DNA of 64,000 bases from an uncultured Flavobacteriaceae bacterium (lineage in GTDB: Bacteria > Bacteroidota > Bacteroidia > Flavobacteriales > Flavobacteriaceae). Location of the stretch: NCBI GenBank assembly GCA_947488435.1, contig CANKZG010000001.1:2472308-2536307 (forward strand). Direction: 5' to 3'. Made by a program: the position numbers and the translations under genes. Shown one piece after another: positions 46,171 to 54,083 of this stretch. The notes below the pieces were generated by a model. The model searched no databases and was not told the DNA's origin. It was given only the letters and a program-made list of their open reading frames with translations. The first letter of the stretch is position 1. Every line of letters begins with the position of its first letter.

Positions 46171-46550
46171 TTATCTTTTTTCAAACCCCCGATAGATTCC
46201 TTCATGTTCAATTTTTGCATAGTATTTTATATCATCGACAGTTACATTTCTATTTCTATAAAATGAAGCGGCATAGTCTTTCATTACCTCTCTTGTGTAC
46301 CTTCTAAGTGCAGTAAGATCATTATGAATATGTTTTAATTCTTTTGCACCTGAATTGACTACAATGGAATAAAGTTTTGGATCTTGATTTTGAGGTTAGT
46401 AGTATTTCCTTCAATTTCAGAAACAACTTTTTCAGGACTAACTTTATCATTGTATAGGTCAAAAAATGTTCCTGAAGTTCGGGACTTTTCTCTGTGTTTT
46501 CTTTCTCCAGATAATTAACATAACCCGTTATACTACTGTTATATATATTA
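46171..46550 (-). pseudogene. Frameshifted relaxase/mobilization gene remnant (MobB/BfmC-like, DUF5712 type)
   Basis: On the minus strand, three reading frames together give a relaxase-like N-terminus: SITGYVNYLEKEN in the first, FFDLYNDKVSPEKVVSEIEG in the second, and DPKLYSIVVNSGAKELKHIH with VDDIKYYAKIEHEGIYRGFE in the third, ending at a TAA at 46171-46173. This order (YLEKEN, FF..., I-x-x-N, K-x-Y-x-I, K-x-E-x-x-R/G-x-Y-x-G) is that of Bacteroidota mobilization relaxases. At least two frameshifts and a stop break it. It lies right after the BfmA-like gene, the usual partner order. Confidence 0.65.
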
Positions 46551-47150
46551 CTATAAATTTTTTAAGGTTCGTTTAAGTCTTTCAAGCTCCTCTTTTGAGA
46601 TTTCCAGTCTCAAATAATCTTTTCCAAAACTGTTTTTTACCTTGACTGTTTTTTCCAATACGTACCTAAAATCGGTAGTTATATTTTCCATTTTATCGAC
46701 TAATCTTTCATAGCGTATTTTAGGTACGGTGATCTCTATTTGCTTTTCTTCTTTTGGTTTCTTCTTTGCGAATTTCTTTTCTATTCTAATCGGTTTCTCT
46801 TCCTTTATTTTTTCTCCAAAAAGGGAAAGTAGCATTGCATTATTTGGCTTGGTTTGGTTTACCTCGATATCGCGTAAAATAGCAATGTTAGCTTCGGTTC
46901 GTTTTCTATTTTTTCGAATTTCCTCTAATATACTATCAACAAAACGGTCGTTAGGTTTGAATCCGTGCCACTCGAAAAAATCCATTATTGTTACTAGTGT
47001 CTCACTATGTGATTTGGCAATTTTTTTCGAAAACTTACGAAACCTTTTTGCTACTTTTTCTCGCAGATTAATGTTGCTATAGCTGTACTCATATTTTCCT
47101 TTTACTATCATTTTACGCCAAAATTTTTTAGTGTTTTCAGGGCATTGCAA
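46551..47150 (-). CDS. BfmA/BtgA-like mobilization protein
   Basis: The 199-residue basic protein has an N-terminal ribbon/helix-like region (NLREKVAKRFRKFSKKIAKS, then HSETLVTIMDFFEWHGFKPND) and RKNRKRTEANIAILRDIEVN, followed by a Lys-rich linker and a coiled C-terminus. This matches the general pattern of BfmA/BtgA accessory proteins that bind oriT and help the relaxase. The Met at 47111 is a possible alternative start. Its partner relaxase is broken just downstream. Confidence 0.7.
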   Translation of the reverse strand: MQCPENTKKFWRKMIVKGKYEYSYSNINLREKVAKRFRKFSKKIAKSHSETLVTIMDFFEWHGFKPNDRFVDSILEEIRKNRKRTEANIAILRDIEVNQTKPNNAMLLSLFGEKIKEEKPIRIEKKFAKKKPKEEKQIEITVPKIRYERLVDKMENITTDFRYVLEKTVKVKNSFGKDYLRLEISKEELERLKRTLKNL

Positions 47151-47216
47151 TTGGTTTACGCCAAACTTTGCAATCCCTCTAAATTTTTAATTTTCTTGAA
47201 ACCCTTTATTTATGAG

Positions 47217-47262
47217 GATTTGCGTAGCAAATCAAACTTGTAGCGTCGCTTTAGCGCGCTAC
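47217..47262. other. Possible oriT: tandem small hairpins upstream of the mobilization gene
   Basis: Two perfect inverted repeats lie next to one another: GATTTGC-GTA-GCAAATC (47217-47233) and a nested hairpin GTAGCG/CGCTAC around CGCT-TT-AGCG (47240-47262). They are in the non-coding region just upstream of the BfmA-like gene. Origins of transfer of Bacteroidota elements are often found at this place and contain such repeats. The nick site cannot be assigned. Confidence 0.4.
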
Positions 47263-47496
47263 CCTCTTGCTATTCCTTTTTTCCCGCGAGCGGCCAAAAA
47301 TCAATACCTTTCCTTAAAGTAAAGGCTGTTCTTTTCTTTGTATCCAATGCCATTTCTTTTAAGAGTTTTGAACCCTCCTTTTTGCGGATTTAATAGCTAT
47401 CTTTAGATAATCTTGAAGTTTCCGCAAATTGAAAAAGACAGTTTTTTGAGCTGCCCTTTTCTTAAGAAAGACGATTGTAAACTGAAAATCGCACTA

Positions 47497-47694
47497 CTAT
47501 ATCCTAAAAGTATAGGTGTAGTTGTACAAATTTTTAATAGCTTCTTCTTCCAGAATATCGGCATAACCCAAGCCATTTTCTATGGCATAGGCTTTCAGAT
47601 CATTTCCGTATTTTGCTTCGATTTCTGCTTTCGATTGTGATATCAATCGTTCTTGTGTTTCAGCATCTAAATGAGTATAATTCAAATAAATCAT
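47497..47694 (-). CDS. Small hypothetical protein upstream-linked to RadC
   Basis: The 65-residue product is Ala/Glu/Tyr-rich and helical (TQERLISQSKAEIEAKYGND, then YADILEEEAIKNLYNY). It begins 18 bases after the radC stop on the same strand and is probably co-transcribed. I recall small proteins of this kind beside RadC genes in Bacteroidota islands, but no function is known. Confidence 0.6.
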   Translation of the reverse strand: MIYLNYTHLDAETQERLISQSKAEIEAKYGNDLKAYAIENGLGYADILEEEAIKNLYNYTYTFRI

Positions 47695-47712
47695 AAGTAT
47701 GTTATTTAAATT

Positions 47713-48162
47713 TTATAGCAATCCTTGATCTGCAAAACTGAAGTAACTCCCATTAGGTGCTAGTATAATATGATCTAAAACTGTCACATCAAATAGAGTG
47801 GCAGCCATCTTTATTTTATGAGTTATATCCTTATCTGCCTGACTTGGTTTTAAAGTTCCACTTGGGTGATTATGGACTAAAATAATGCCTACGGAAAGGG
47901 ATTTTAGAACGACTGCAAATAACAATCGCACATCAACCAAAGTACCTGTAATTCCTCCTGTGGAAATATGAAAAATACCTTTCACCTTGTTAGCATTATT
48001 TAATAGTAAAACTTTAAAGCATTCTTGAGCTTCAATGGTAGATTTGTCCCAATCTTTAAATAAGAATTGAGCGGTACTGTATGAACTTTCTAATTTTATC
48101 CACTTATTAGATTTTAAACAGTCTTTGTAAGTAATCTTTATTTCGTTAACTTGTTTCCTCAT
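47713..48162 (-). CDS. radC: RadC-like JAB/JAMM domain protein
   Basis: The 149-residue protein has only the JAB domain of RadC; the N-terminal helix-hairpin-helix part of chromosomal RadC is missing. The metal motif is GIILVHNHPSGTLKPSQADKD (H-x-H-P-S-G and a late Asp) with VLDHIILAPNGSYFSFAD at the end. This short form is typical of mobile islands. It may be a metalloprotease or nuclease-linked factor. The true role of RadC is not settled. Confidence 0.88.
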   Translation of the reverse strand: MRKQVNEIKITYKDCLKSNKWIKLESSYSTAQFLFKDWDKSTIEAQECFKVLLLNNANKVKGIFHISTGGITGTLVDVRLLFAVVLKSLSVGIILVHNHPSGTLKPSQADKDITHKIKMAATLFDVTVLDHIILAPNGSYFSFADQGLL

Positions 48163-48188
48163 TATTATGTGTATTTATGTTAATGATG

Positions 48189-48225
48189 AAAAAGAGGGCG
48201 TTACTTTTGTCGGTTCGCCCTCTTT
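48189..48225 (-). terminator. Terminator after ssb
   Basis: AAAGAGGGCG and CGCCCTCTTT form a 10-bp stem. On the minus strand the stem is followed by TTTTT. It lies between ssb and radC, which suggests that radC has its own promoter or is read through. Confidence 0.8.
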
Positions 48226-48247
48226 ACTTTTGTTGTAAAATGCTATT

Positions 48248-48601
48248 TTAAGCAACTTCTTTATCAGATTTAGCACCTAATAAGACTACCTCATTAACAA
48301 TAATTTCAGTGATGTATCGCTTATCTCCTGATTTTGTTTCATAGCTGCGAGAAGTGAGTTTTCCTTCAATAGCAATCTCTTTGCCTTTTGCTGCATAGTC
48401 TTCAATAATCTCGGCTAATTTTCCCCAAGCAACTAGCGTATGCCAATCTGTACTTTGCACCTTTTTGCCTTGTGCATTTTTGTAGTAGCTATTCGTAGCT
48501 AATGAAAGACGAACTACTTTTTTACCATTTTCTAAAACGGTTAATTCTGGATTTTCTCCCACATTTCCAATTAATTGTACCTTGTTTCTTAATGTACTCA
48601 T
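48248..48601 (-). CDS. ssb: Single-stranded DNA-binding protein, island-encoded
   Basis: The 117-residue protein has the OB-fold of SSB: MSTLRNKVQLIGNVGENPEL at the start, VVRLSLATNSYYKN near 30, TDWHTLVAWGKLAEIIEDYA near 51 and GKEIAIEGKLTSRSYETKSG near 74. The acidic C-terminal tail of chromosomal SSB (ending DDDIPF) is absent, as in many plasmid or island forms. It protects ssDNA during transfer or replication. Confidence 0.92.
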   Translation of the reverse strand: MSTLRNKVQLIGNVGENPELTVLENGKKVVRLSLATNSYYKNAQGKKVQSTDWHTLVAWGKLAEIIEDYAAKGKEIAIEGKLTSRSYETKSGDKRYITEIIVNEVVLLGAKSDKEVA

Positions 48602-48629
48602 GATGTTAAAATTTAATAGTTTGCATTGT

Positions 48630-48854
48630 TTACAAACTGATTACTACAATGATCTCCCCGAACCCTTCGAAAAGCGGTATTAAAATTGATTTACTTATTA
48701 TATCTAGAGCGATTTCCTTTTTTTGATTTTTTAACCTTTGTTTTGCTTCCTTTTTATTGATTTGATATGATTTCATGATTTCTATTTTAAATTTACTTCC
48801 CATATTGCCGTCACTGATCCCTTTTTTTGATGCTGATATAGCTTCAATGACCAA
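48630..48854 (-). CDS. Small hypothetical protein upstream of ssb
   Basis: The 74-residue frame ends 28 bases before ssb on the same strand. An inner Met (MKSYQINKKEAKQRLKNQKK) gives a 48-residue form with a basic helix followed by a hydrophobic helix (IALDIISKSILIPLFEGFGE). It may be real, given its operon position, but there is no family evidence. Confidence 0.4.
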   Translation of the reverse strand: MVIEAISASKKGISDGNMGSKFKIEIMKSYQINKKEAKQRLKNQKKEIALDIISKSILIPLFEGFGEIIVVISL

Positions 48855-49162
48855 GGTTGGGATAGACGTATAAAAAAGAGATTCCGCTAAAAAGCGGGAC
48901 CTGATTTATGCCGTCGACCAAGAGTGGTCATTGTTATTTTGCCTTAAAAAAAGATCTAGTGATGGATGAGAAGTAGGATTAAAAGATAACAGGAAAAATA
49001 ACACTACAATTAGAAGGGAAATAAATTGTATAGAAACACCATCATTTCCTAATCACTATCAAAATGTCATATCTATCTCTTGTATGACATTATAGTAGGG
49101 TATAAAAATTTAGATTTATAAGTACATTTATAAAAATCAATTGTCATATCGGAACTGTAACT
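48855..49162. other. Presumed right end of the island
   Basis: The 308-base stretch has no gene. It has a small hairpin (TTCCGCTAAAAAGCGGGA near 48881-48898). The island end is probably here, but no direct repeat of the tRNA-Pro 3' end was found. Confidence 0.35.
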
Positions 49163-49834
49163 TCATTTTTTGGATTGATTGATAAATTTCCCTACAACCA
49201 CCGCTGTTATGATAACTAAATAAAACTGCCCTATTAGACCAATTAAGATAGTTGCTTTTTGTGCGAGTGGGGTTAGAGGTAATATATCGCCATAACCAAT
49301 AGTCATTAAGGTAATAAAGCTAAAATACATTAACTGTTCTGTAATAACTTCAGGATGGATGTTTTGTGAGATTAAAAGCCCTCCCTGAAAAGAGTCGGGA
49401 TGTGCCAACTCAATGCTTAGGAAAAGGAAAAAACCAATTAGACCAAGAGATATAAAACCGCTGATCAGGCCATAAATAACCGTCTTGTTTACTTGTTGTG
49501 AAGACCAAACTTGTTTGATGATCTCATAAGTCACTACAAAGTAAAAAGCAAAATAAATACCGACTCGAATGTAGTTTACCAATTTGGGTAGTTCCTCATT
49601 TAGCGCGGCATAAGCAAATATGAAACCACTAGCAAGAAGTAGCACTAGGAAAAACCAAAATAAATCTTTCCGCTTATAAATTAAAATAATACCGGCTAGA
49701 AGATTGAGTTGAAATAGAATAGGCGCTATTATATTTTCAAAAAGAGCACTGGGAATGATTAGAGATCCAAAGAGTATCATTACTTGGGTAATACAAAATA
49801 ATTCAAAGCGGTATGTATATAGTTTTTTAAACAT
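49163..49834 (-). CDS. Potassium-channel-like membrane protein (two-pore-loop type)
   Basis: The 223-residue protein has several transmembrane helices and a pore with the K+ selectivity filter TLMTIGYGDILPLTP (T178-I-G-Y-G-D183), followed by the inner helix. There is no C-terminal RCK domain; it ends after the last helix (FINQSKK). It lies two bases after the RND pump gene, so it shares its transcript. The reason for this link is not clear. Confidence 0.88.
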   Translation of the reverse strand: MFKKLYTYRFELFCITQVMILFGSLIIPSALFENIIAPILFQLNLLAGIILIYKRKDLFWFFLVLLLASGFIFAYAALNEELPKLVNYIRVGIYFAFYFVVTYEIIKQVWSSQQVNKTVIYGLISGFISLGLIGFFLFLSIELAHPDSFQGGLLISQNIHPEVITEQLMYFSFITLMTIGYGDILPLTPLAQKATILIGLIGQFYLVIITAVVVGKFINQSKK

Positions 49835-49836
49835 TA

Positions 49837-52800
49837 CTAACCCAATAGTTCTTCATTAAACTTATATTCTTTATAGTTTATCTTATACAAGATACTGTAT
49901 AAGGCTGGTATGAATAATAAGGTAATGACGGTGCCGAATAAGAGTCCAACCATAATTGTAACCGCCATAGGTTCCCACATTTCACCTCCACCTAAATAAA
50001 GCGGTATTAAACCTAATACTGTGGTGAAGGTTGCTAATAATATCGGTCTAAAACGTTGTAAACATGCAGCTATTATAGCATCTTGCGGTTTACGTTTTAT
50101 TTCATTCTCCTCAATTTCTATTCGATCGACGAGCACAATAGCATTATTAATGACGATTCCTGCAAGAGAAATAACCCCTAAAAATGCCATAAACCCAAAA
50201 GGAACCTTAAAAATCAATAGCCCTAAAACCATTCCGATAATTCCTAAAGGGATAGTACAAACGATCATCACTGTTTTTCTAAAAGAATTAAATTGAATGA
50301 TCAACAGCATTACAATAATAAAAGCAGATAACGGAAGATAACTAGCTACTGCGCCCATATTTTCAGCCGTGCTTTCAGCATCACCTCCTAGTTTATAACT
50401 GTACCCCGTACCCCAAGAAGCAGCTTGTTCTTCTAACCAAGGAGTTATTTCTGCCGTTATTGCCGACGCATTGCCATCTTCCGTTAACTCACTTGAAACA
50501 TTTATGGTTCGAGTTAGATTCAATCGTTTTATACGTGTATATTGCCATTTAGGGAGAATAGAAGCGACTTGCAATAGCGGTACGCTCTTACCAGAACTTT
50601 GAGCGTAAATATTTAAAGTTTCCAAAGATGCTAGCGATTGTTGCTGATTCTGATTGCTAAGCATTACTATGGGTATTGACTTGTCATTTTCACGATATTC
50701 ACCTGTTCTAAAACCATCCAATACAGTTTGTAAAGAAGTAGCAATGTCTTGATTGGTTACTCCTGCAAGTTGTGCCTTACTTTGATCGATATCAATGATA
50801 AATTTCTTTCCTTTTGGTCCCCAATTATCTTTGATGTTTTTAGTGCCAGATAGCTCAAATAATTTAGCTTTTATAGTTTGTGATATTTCAGCCAATTTAT
50901 CAGGATCATCCCCAGAAACTTTTATTTCGATTGGCGTTCCACCACCACCTGACCCTAAAAGCCCTACTTTAATATCTGCATTAGGAAAAGAAGCAAATGT
51001 GAATGAATCTAATTTTTTAACCATTTCGTTATTGACTAAAAAATTGGAAGTATTTATTAGAATATGAGCATAATTAGAATTAGCTTCATCGGGATTGTAC
51101 CCTAAATCATAAGCAGATGGTCCTTCTCCAATATAAGCAGACCAATCTACAATGCCATCAGGGTTATCTTGAGAAACCTGAAGATTATTTTTCATAAATA
51201 ACTCTATTGCAGAAACCATTTCCTGGGTACGTTGAATTTTGGTTCCTTCAGGAAGATTAATATCGGCAGTTATCATATTACGATCACTATCAGGGAAGAA
51301 AACAAAAGCCAATAACCCAAAACCTAAAATCGATAAAACAAACAATCCAACAATGCCTACTAAAACGGTTCGTTTCCATGCCAAAGCGATTAGAATTAAA
51401 TCCTTGTATTTCGCTTTTAATTCATTAATCAATCGATCTAAAAAACTTTCTCTTTTTTCTTCTGGCCTGCCTACTTTTAGAAAGAATACACAAAACAATG
51501 TCGTAATGCTTAACGCAATAATCCATGAGGATAATAAGGCAATAGTAATAACTACAAAAATAGGCCCCATAATATCTCCCATTACCGATTCCGCCATATA
51601 AAAGGACAGAAATGCGGCAGAGGTTGTTAAGGTTGAAATTAATAGGGGTGTAAAAAGCTCTGAGCAGGAATCTATGGCAGCTTTTTTGACATTCGCCCCA
51701 TTTTCCATTTTTACCATAACGGACTCCGCAACAACAATTCCATTATCCACCATCATTCCTAAGGCCATAATTAAAGCCGCCAAAGTGATTTGGTTCAATC
51801 CTACACCAATCAAACCCATTATAAAAAGTGTTGTTATAGTCACAATGGGAATCAAACTTGCTATAACCAAACCCGTTCTAAACCCTAAGAAGATGAGCAT
51901 CACCGCTAATACGATTCCTATAGATTGCAATAAATTACCAATAAAGTCACTGATTTTTAGATCGATGTAGTTGTCTATAGAGGCCAATCGCGATACTTCC
52001 AATCCAACAGGTAATTTTCCTCTCCATTGGTCGATCACAACATTTAATTCTTCCCCCAGTTTGATAATGTTGGCACCTTTTTTTAGAGAAACATGAAGTG
52101 ATAGAGCATCTTTACCGTTGATGCGTACAATTTGGGTAGATGGATTGATATAACCTTTTCGAACGTTGGTAATATCTTTTAAAGGTATAACTTGGTTACC
52201 TTCTTCTCCAACAGGAATCAACATTTCTTGAATATCAGAGATATCATCAAAATTCCCCGTTGGTTCTAAAATAATACGCTCATCCTCAACGTTGATTTGT
52301 CCTCCAGAGCTTAAAATATTGGTGCTACTAATCAAATTTTGTAAGCGATTTGAGGTAAGACCGAAACTCTTGAGCCTAGCATTATCAAATTCAACAAAAA
52401 CTCTTTCTTCCTGATCTCCATTAATTTCGACTTTTGCTGCATCCGAAAGTTTAATCAAATCATTGCGTATATCATCTGCATACGTTTTCATATCAGAAAA
52501 GGAATAGCCATCACTAGTAAGACCAACAGCAATGCCAAAAACTTCTCCAATACCATCATCTTTCAACTGTGGTTGTACGCCATCCGGTAACCCTTGAATA
52601 TTACTTAACTTTCTTCGTAGTCTATCCCAAACAGCCTGCAAATCTTGAGGCTCTACTTGCATTACTAATTCAACTTGAACAACAGAAAGCCCAGTTCTTG
52701 AAGTACTGGTCACCTTTTTTAACTCCGGTAATTCTTGAGCAACTTTTTCAATTTTATCCGTGACTAATTCTTCAACACGTTCTGGACTAGCACCAGGAAA

Positions 52801-52950
52801 AGAAGAAACTATAGAAGCTACTCGAATGGTATAGGGTGGCATACTATCTCGGGATAAACTCTCATAACCTACTAAGCCCATAAGCATGACTACACCAAGT
52901 ATACTTAAAACAACACGATTATTGTTTATTGAAAATTGCGTAAGATTCAT
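49837..52950 (-). CDS. RND efflux transporter inner-membrane pump (HAE1/AcrB-like)
   Basis: The 1037-residue pump has the typical 12 transmembrane helices and two large periplasmic loops. Motifs seen are FSINNNRVVLSILGVVMLMG at the start, SSFPGASPERVEELVTDKIE near 48, the TM4 motif ALGMMVDNGIVVAESVM (one Asp where AcrB has two) and the C-terminal FRPILLATFTTVLGLIPLYL. It exports drugs, lipids or other hydrophobic compounds with proton drive, together with the adaptor and outer membrane factor encoded upstream in the same operon. Confidence 0.93.
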   Translation of the reverse strand: MNLTQFSINNNRVVLSILGVVMLMGLVGYESLSRDSMPPYTIRVASIVSSFPGASPERVEELVTDKIEKVAQELPELKKVTSTSRTGLSVVQVELVMQVEPQDLQAVWDRLRRKLSNIQGLPDGVQPQLKDDGIGEVFGIAVGLTSDGYSFSDMKTYADDIRNDLIKLSDAAKVEINGDQEERVFVEFDNARLKSFGLTSNRLQNLISSTNILSSGGQINVEDERIILEPTGNFDDISDIQEMLIPVGEEGNQVIPLKDITNVRKGYINPSTQIVRINGKDALSLHVSLKKGANIIKLGEELNVVIDQWRGKLPVGLEVSRLASIDNYIDLKISDFIGNLLQSIGIVLAVMLIFLGFRTGLVIASLIPIVTITTLFIMGLIGVGLNQITLAALIMALGMMVDNGIVVAESVMVKMENGANVKKAAIDSCSELFTPLLISTLTTSAAFLSFYMAESVMGDIMGPIFVVITIALLSSWIIALSITTLFCVFFLKVGRPEEKRESFLDRLINELKAKYKDLILIALAWKRTVLVGIVGLFVLSILGFGLLAFVFFPDSDRNMITADINLPEGTKIQRTQEMVSAIELFMKNNLQVSQDNPDGIVDWSAYIGEGPSAYDLGYNPDEANSNYAHILINTSNFLVNNEMVKKLDSFTFASFPNADIKVGLLGSGGGGTPIEIKVSGDDPDKLAEISQTIKAKLFELSGTKNIKDNWGPKGKKFIIDIDQSKAQLAGVTNQDIATSLQTVLDGFRTGEYRENDKSIPIVMLSNQNQQQSLASLETLNIYAQSSGKSVPLLQVASILPKWQYTRIKRLNLTRTINVSSELTEDGNASAITAEITPWLEEQAASWGTGYSYKLGGDAESTAENMGAVASYLPLSAFIIVMLLIIQFNSFRKTVMIVCTIPLGIIGMVLGLLIFKVPFGFMAFLGVISLAGIVINNAIVLVDRIEIEENEIKRKPQDAIIAACLQRFRPILLATFTTVLGLIPLYLGGGEMWEPMAVTIMVGLLFGTVITLLFIPALYSILYKINYKEYKFNEELLG

Positions 52951-52972
52951 AATTTGTTTCGTTTAAAGTTGG

Positions 52973-54064
52973 TTATTGTAATCTTACTTTTTGTCCATCC
53001 AATAGTGTTTGTAAGCCAGCGGTAGCAATCTTTTCTCCACCATTAAGACCATTCTTAATTTTAAAACCATCACTTGTTAGCTCTCCAATCTCTATAGTCT
53101 GTTTTTTTGCGGTTCCAGTCTTACCATCCTCAGTTTCTATGATAAATACAAAATTGCCATTTCCATCTTCACCGATAGCTTTTATAGGAACTACCAAAGT
53201 ATCATCGTTGACTTCGTCACTAGTACCAAAGTTAAACGTTACATTAGCCGCCATACCTGGTTTAATATCTGAAGAAGGCTCTACAATTCCTATAGACGTA
53301 ATATAAGTTGAAGAATTTGTGTCAATGGAAGGGGAAACTTCTATAACTACACCATTAAAATTACCTTCATTAATCGCAGAAAATGCTAGTCCTGTTTCCA
53401 TGCCAACCGCTACTTTGTTGATTAGAGATTCGGGCAAGCCTACTTCAATTTTCATGTCGTCACCAGCATTTAAAATTGCAAATTGATGCCCTGCTGATAC
53501 ACGTTCATCCACTGCTCCATCTGTACTTGCAATAACTCCATCTTTTGGCGCTTTTATAATGCCATAACTCAGTTGTGTAGCTTGGATATTTCTATTTTGT
53601 TTTGCAGTATCGTATTGATCCAAAGCAGATTGATACGAATTTTTAGCTTGTTCATAGTCACTAAGCGATTGGCTGCCACTTTCATAAAGCGATTTAACTC
53701 TATCTAGAGAAGACTTAGCTGTCTTCATGGCAGAATTTGCACTATTCAAAGCAGAAACCGATTGCTGATAGGCTAAATTGGCTTCAACATTATCTAATCT
53801 TGCAATAATATCACCTTTTTTGACTTTTGCACCCTTCCAAAAATTAACTTTGGTAATTACACCACTACTTCTGAAACTTAAACCAATAGCATCGCTAGCT
53901 TTAGCAACCCCGCTAAAGGAGCGTATTTTCTGAGCGTCTGACGTACCCACGATTTGATAGTTAACGGGTCGTAACACTTCTTCCTTCTTTTTTTCTTCCT
54001 CTTTACAGGAATTAAATACCAAAACTGTTATAACTATTAGAAGATTGTGATGGAAATATTTCAT
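52973..54064 (-). CDS. RND efflux periplasmic adaptor lipoprotein (HlyD/MFP family)
   Basis: The 363-residue protein has a lipoprotein signal (VLVFNSC, lipid Cys20), a split lipoyl/barrel-sandwich domain (SFRSSGVITKVNFWKGAKVK near 65 and YGIIKAPKDGVIASTDGAVD near 168), an alpha-helical hairpin (about 95-160, coiled coil with SLDRVKSLYESGSQSLSDYE) and beta-barrel domains. It links the inner-membrane pump to the outer membrane factor. It lies between both partner genes on one operon. Confidence 0.93.
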   Translation of the reverse strand: MKYFHHNLLIVITVLVFNSCKEEEKKKEEVLRPVNYQIVGTSDAQKIRSFSGVAKASDAIGLSFRSSGVITKVNFWKGAKVKKGDIIARLDNVEANLAYQQSVSALNSANSAMKTAKSSLDRVKSLYESGSQSLSDYEQAKNSYQSALDQYDTAKQNRNIQATQLSYGIIKAPKDGVIASTDGAVDERVSAGHQFAILNAGDDMKIEVGLPESLINKVAVGMETGLAFSAINEGNFNGVVIEVSPSIDTNSSTYITSIGIVEPSSDIKPGMAANVTFNFGTSDEVNDDTLVVPIKAIGEDGNGNFVFIIETEDGKTGTAKKQTIEIGELTSDGFKIKNGLNGGEKIATAGLQTLLDGQKVRLQ

Positions 54065-54083
54065 GATCGTTTTTTTTAGTTTT

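Larger units (their letters stand above)
44200..48950. mobile_element. tRNA-Pro-associated integrative/mobilizable island, partly decayed
   Basis: The left edge is the tRNA-Pro gene with a tyrosine integrase directly downstream. The content (CTnDOT-like integrase, BfmA/BtgA-like protein, broken relaxase, RadC and SSB) is typical of Bacteroidota mobilizable or conjugative elements. The right edge is not seen directly; the gene style changes to an ordinary efflux operon from 49163. I could not find a repeat of the tRNA 3' end near 49 kb, so the end position is approximate. The relaxase is broken, so mobilization is probably lost or needs help in trans. Confidence 0.65.

Noticed and set aside
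47413-47640. 75-codon plus-strand frame overlapping the small gene at 47497-47694
   Set aside because: No family pattern; the minus-strand frame fits the operon with radC.
48855-49162. Right attachment site of the island as a repeat of the tRNA-Pro 3' end
   Set aside because: I searched by eye for AGGTTCAAATCCTGTCATCCCG or a part of it and found no copy here or elsewhere in the window.
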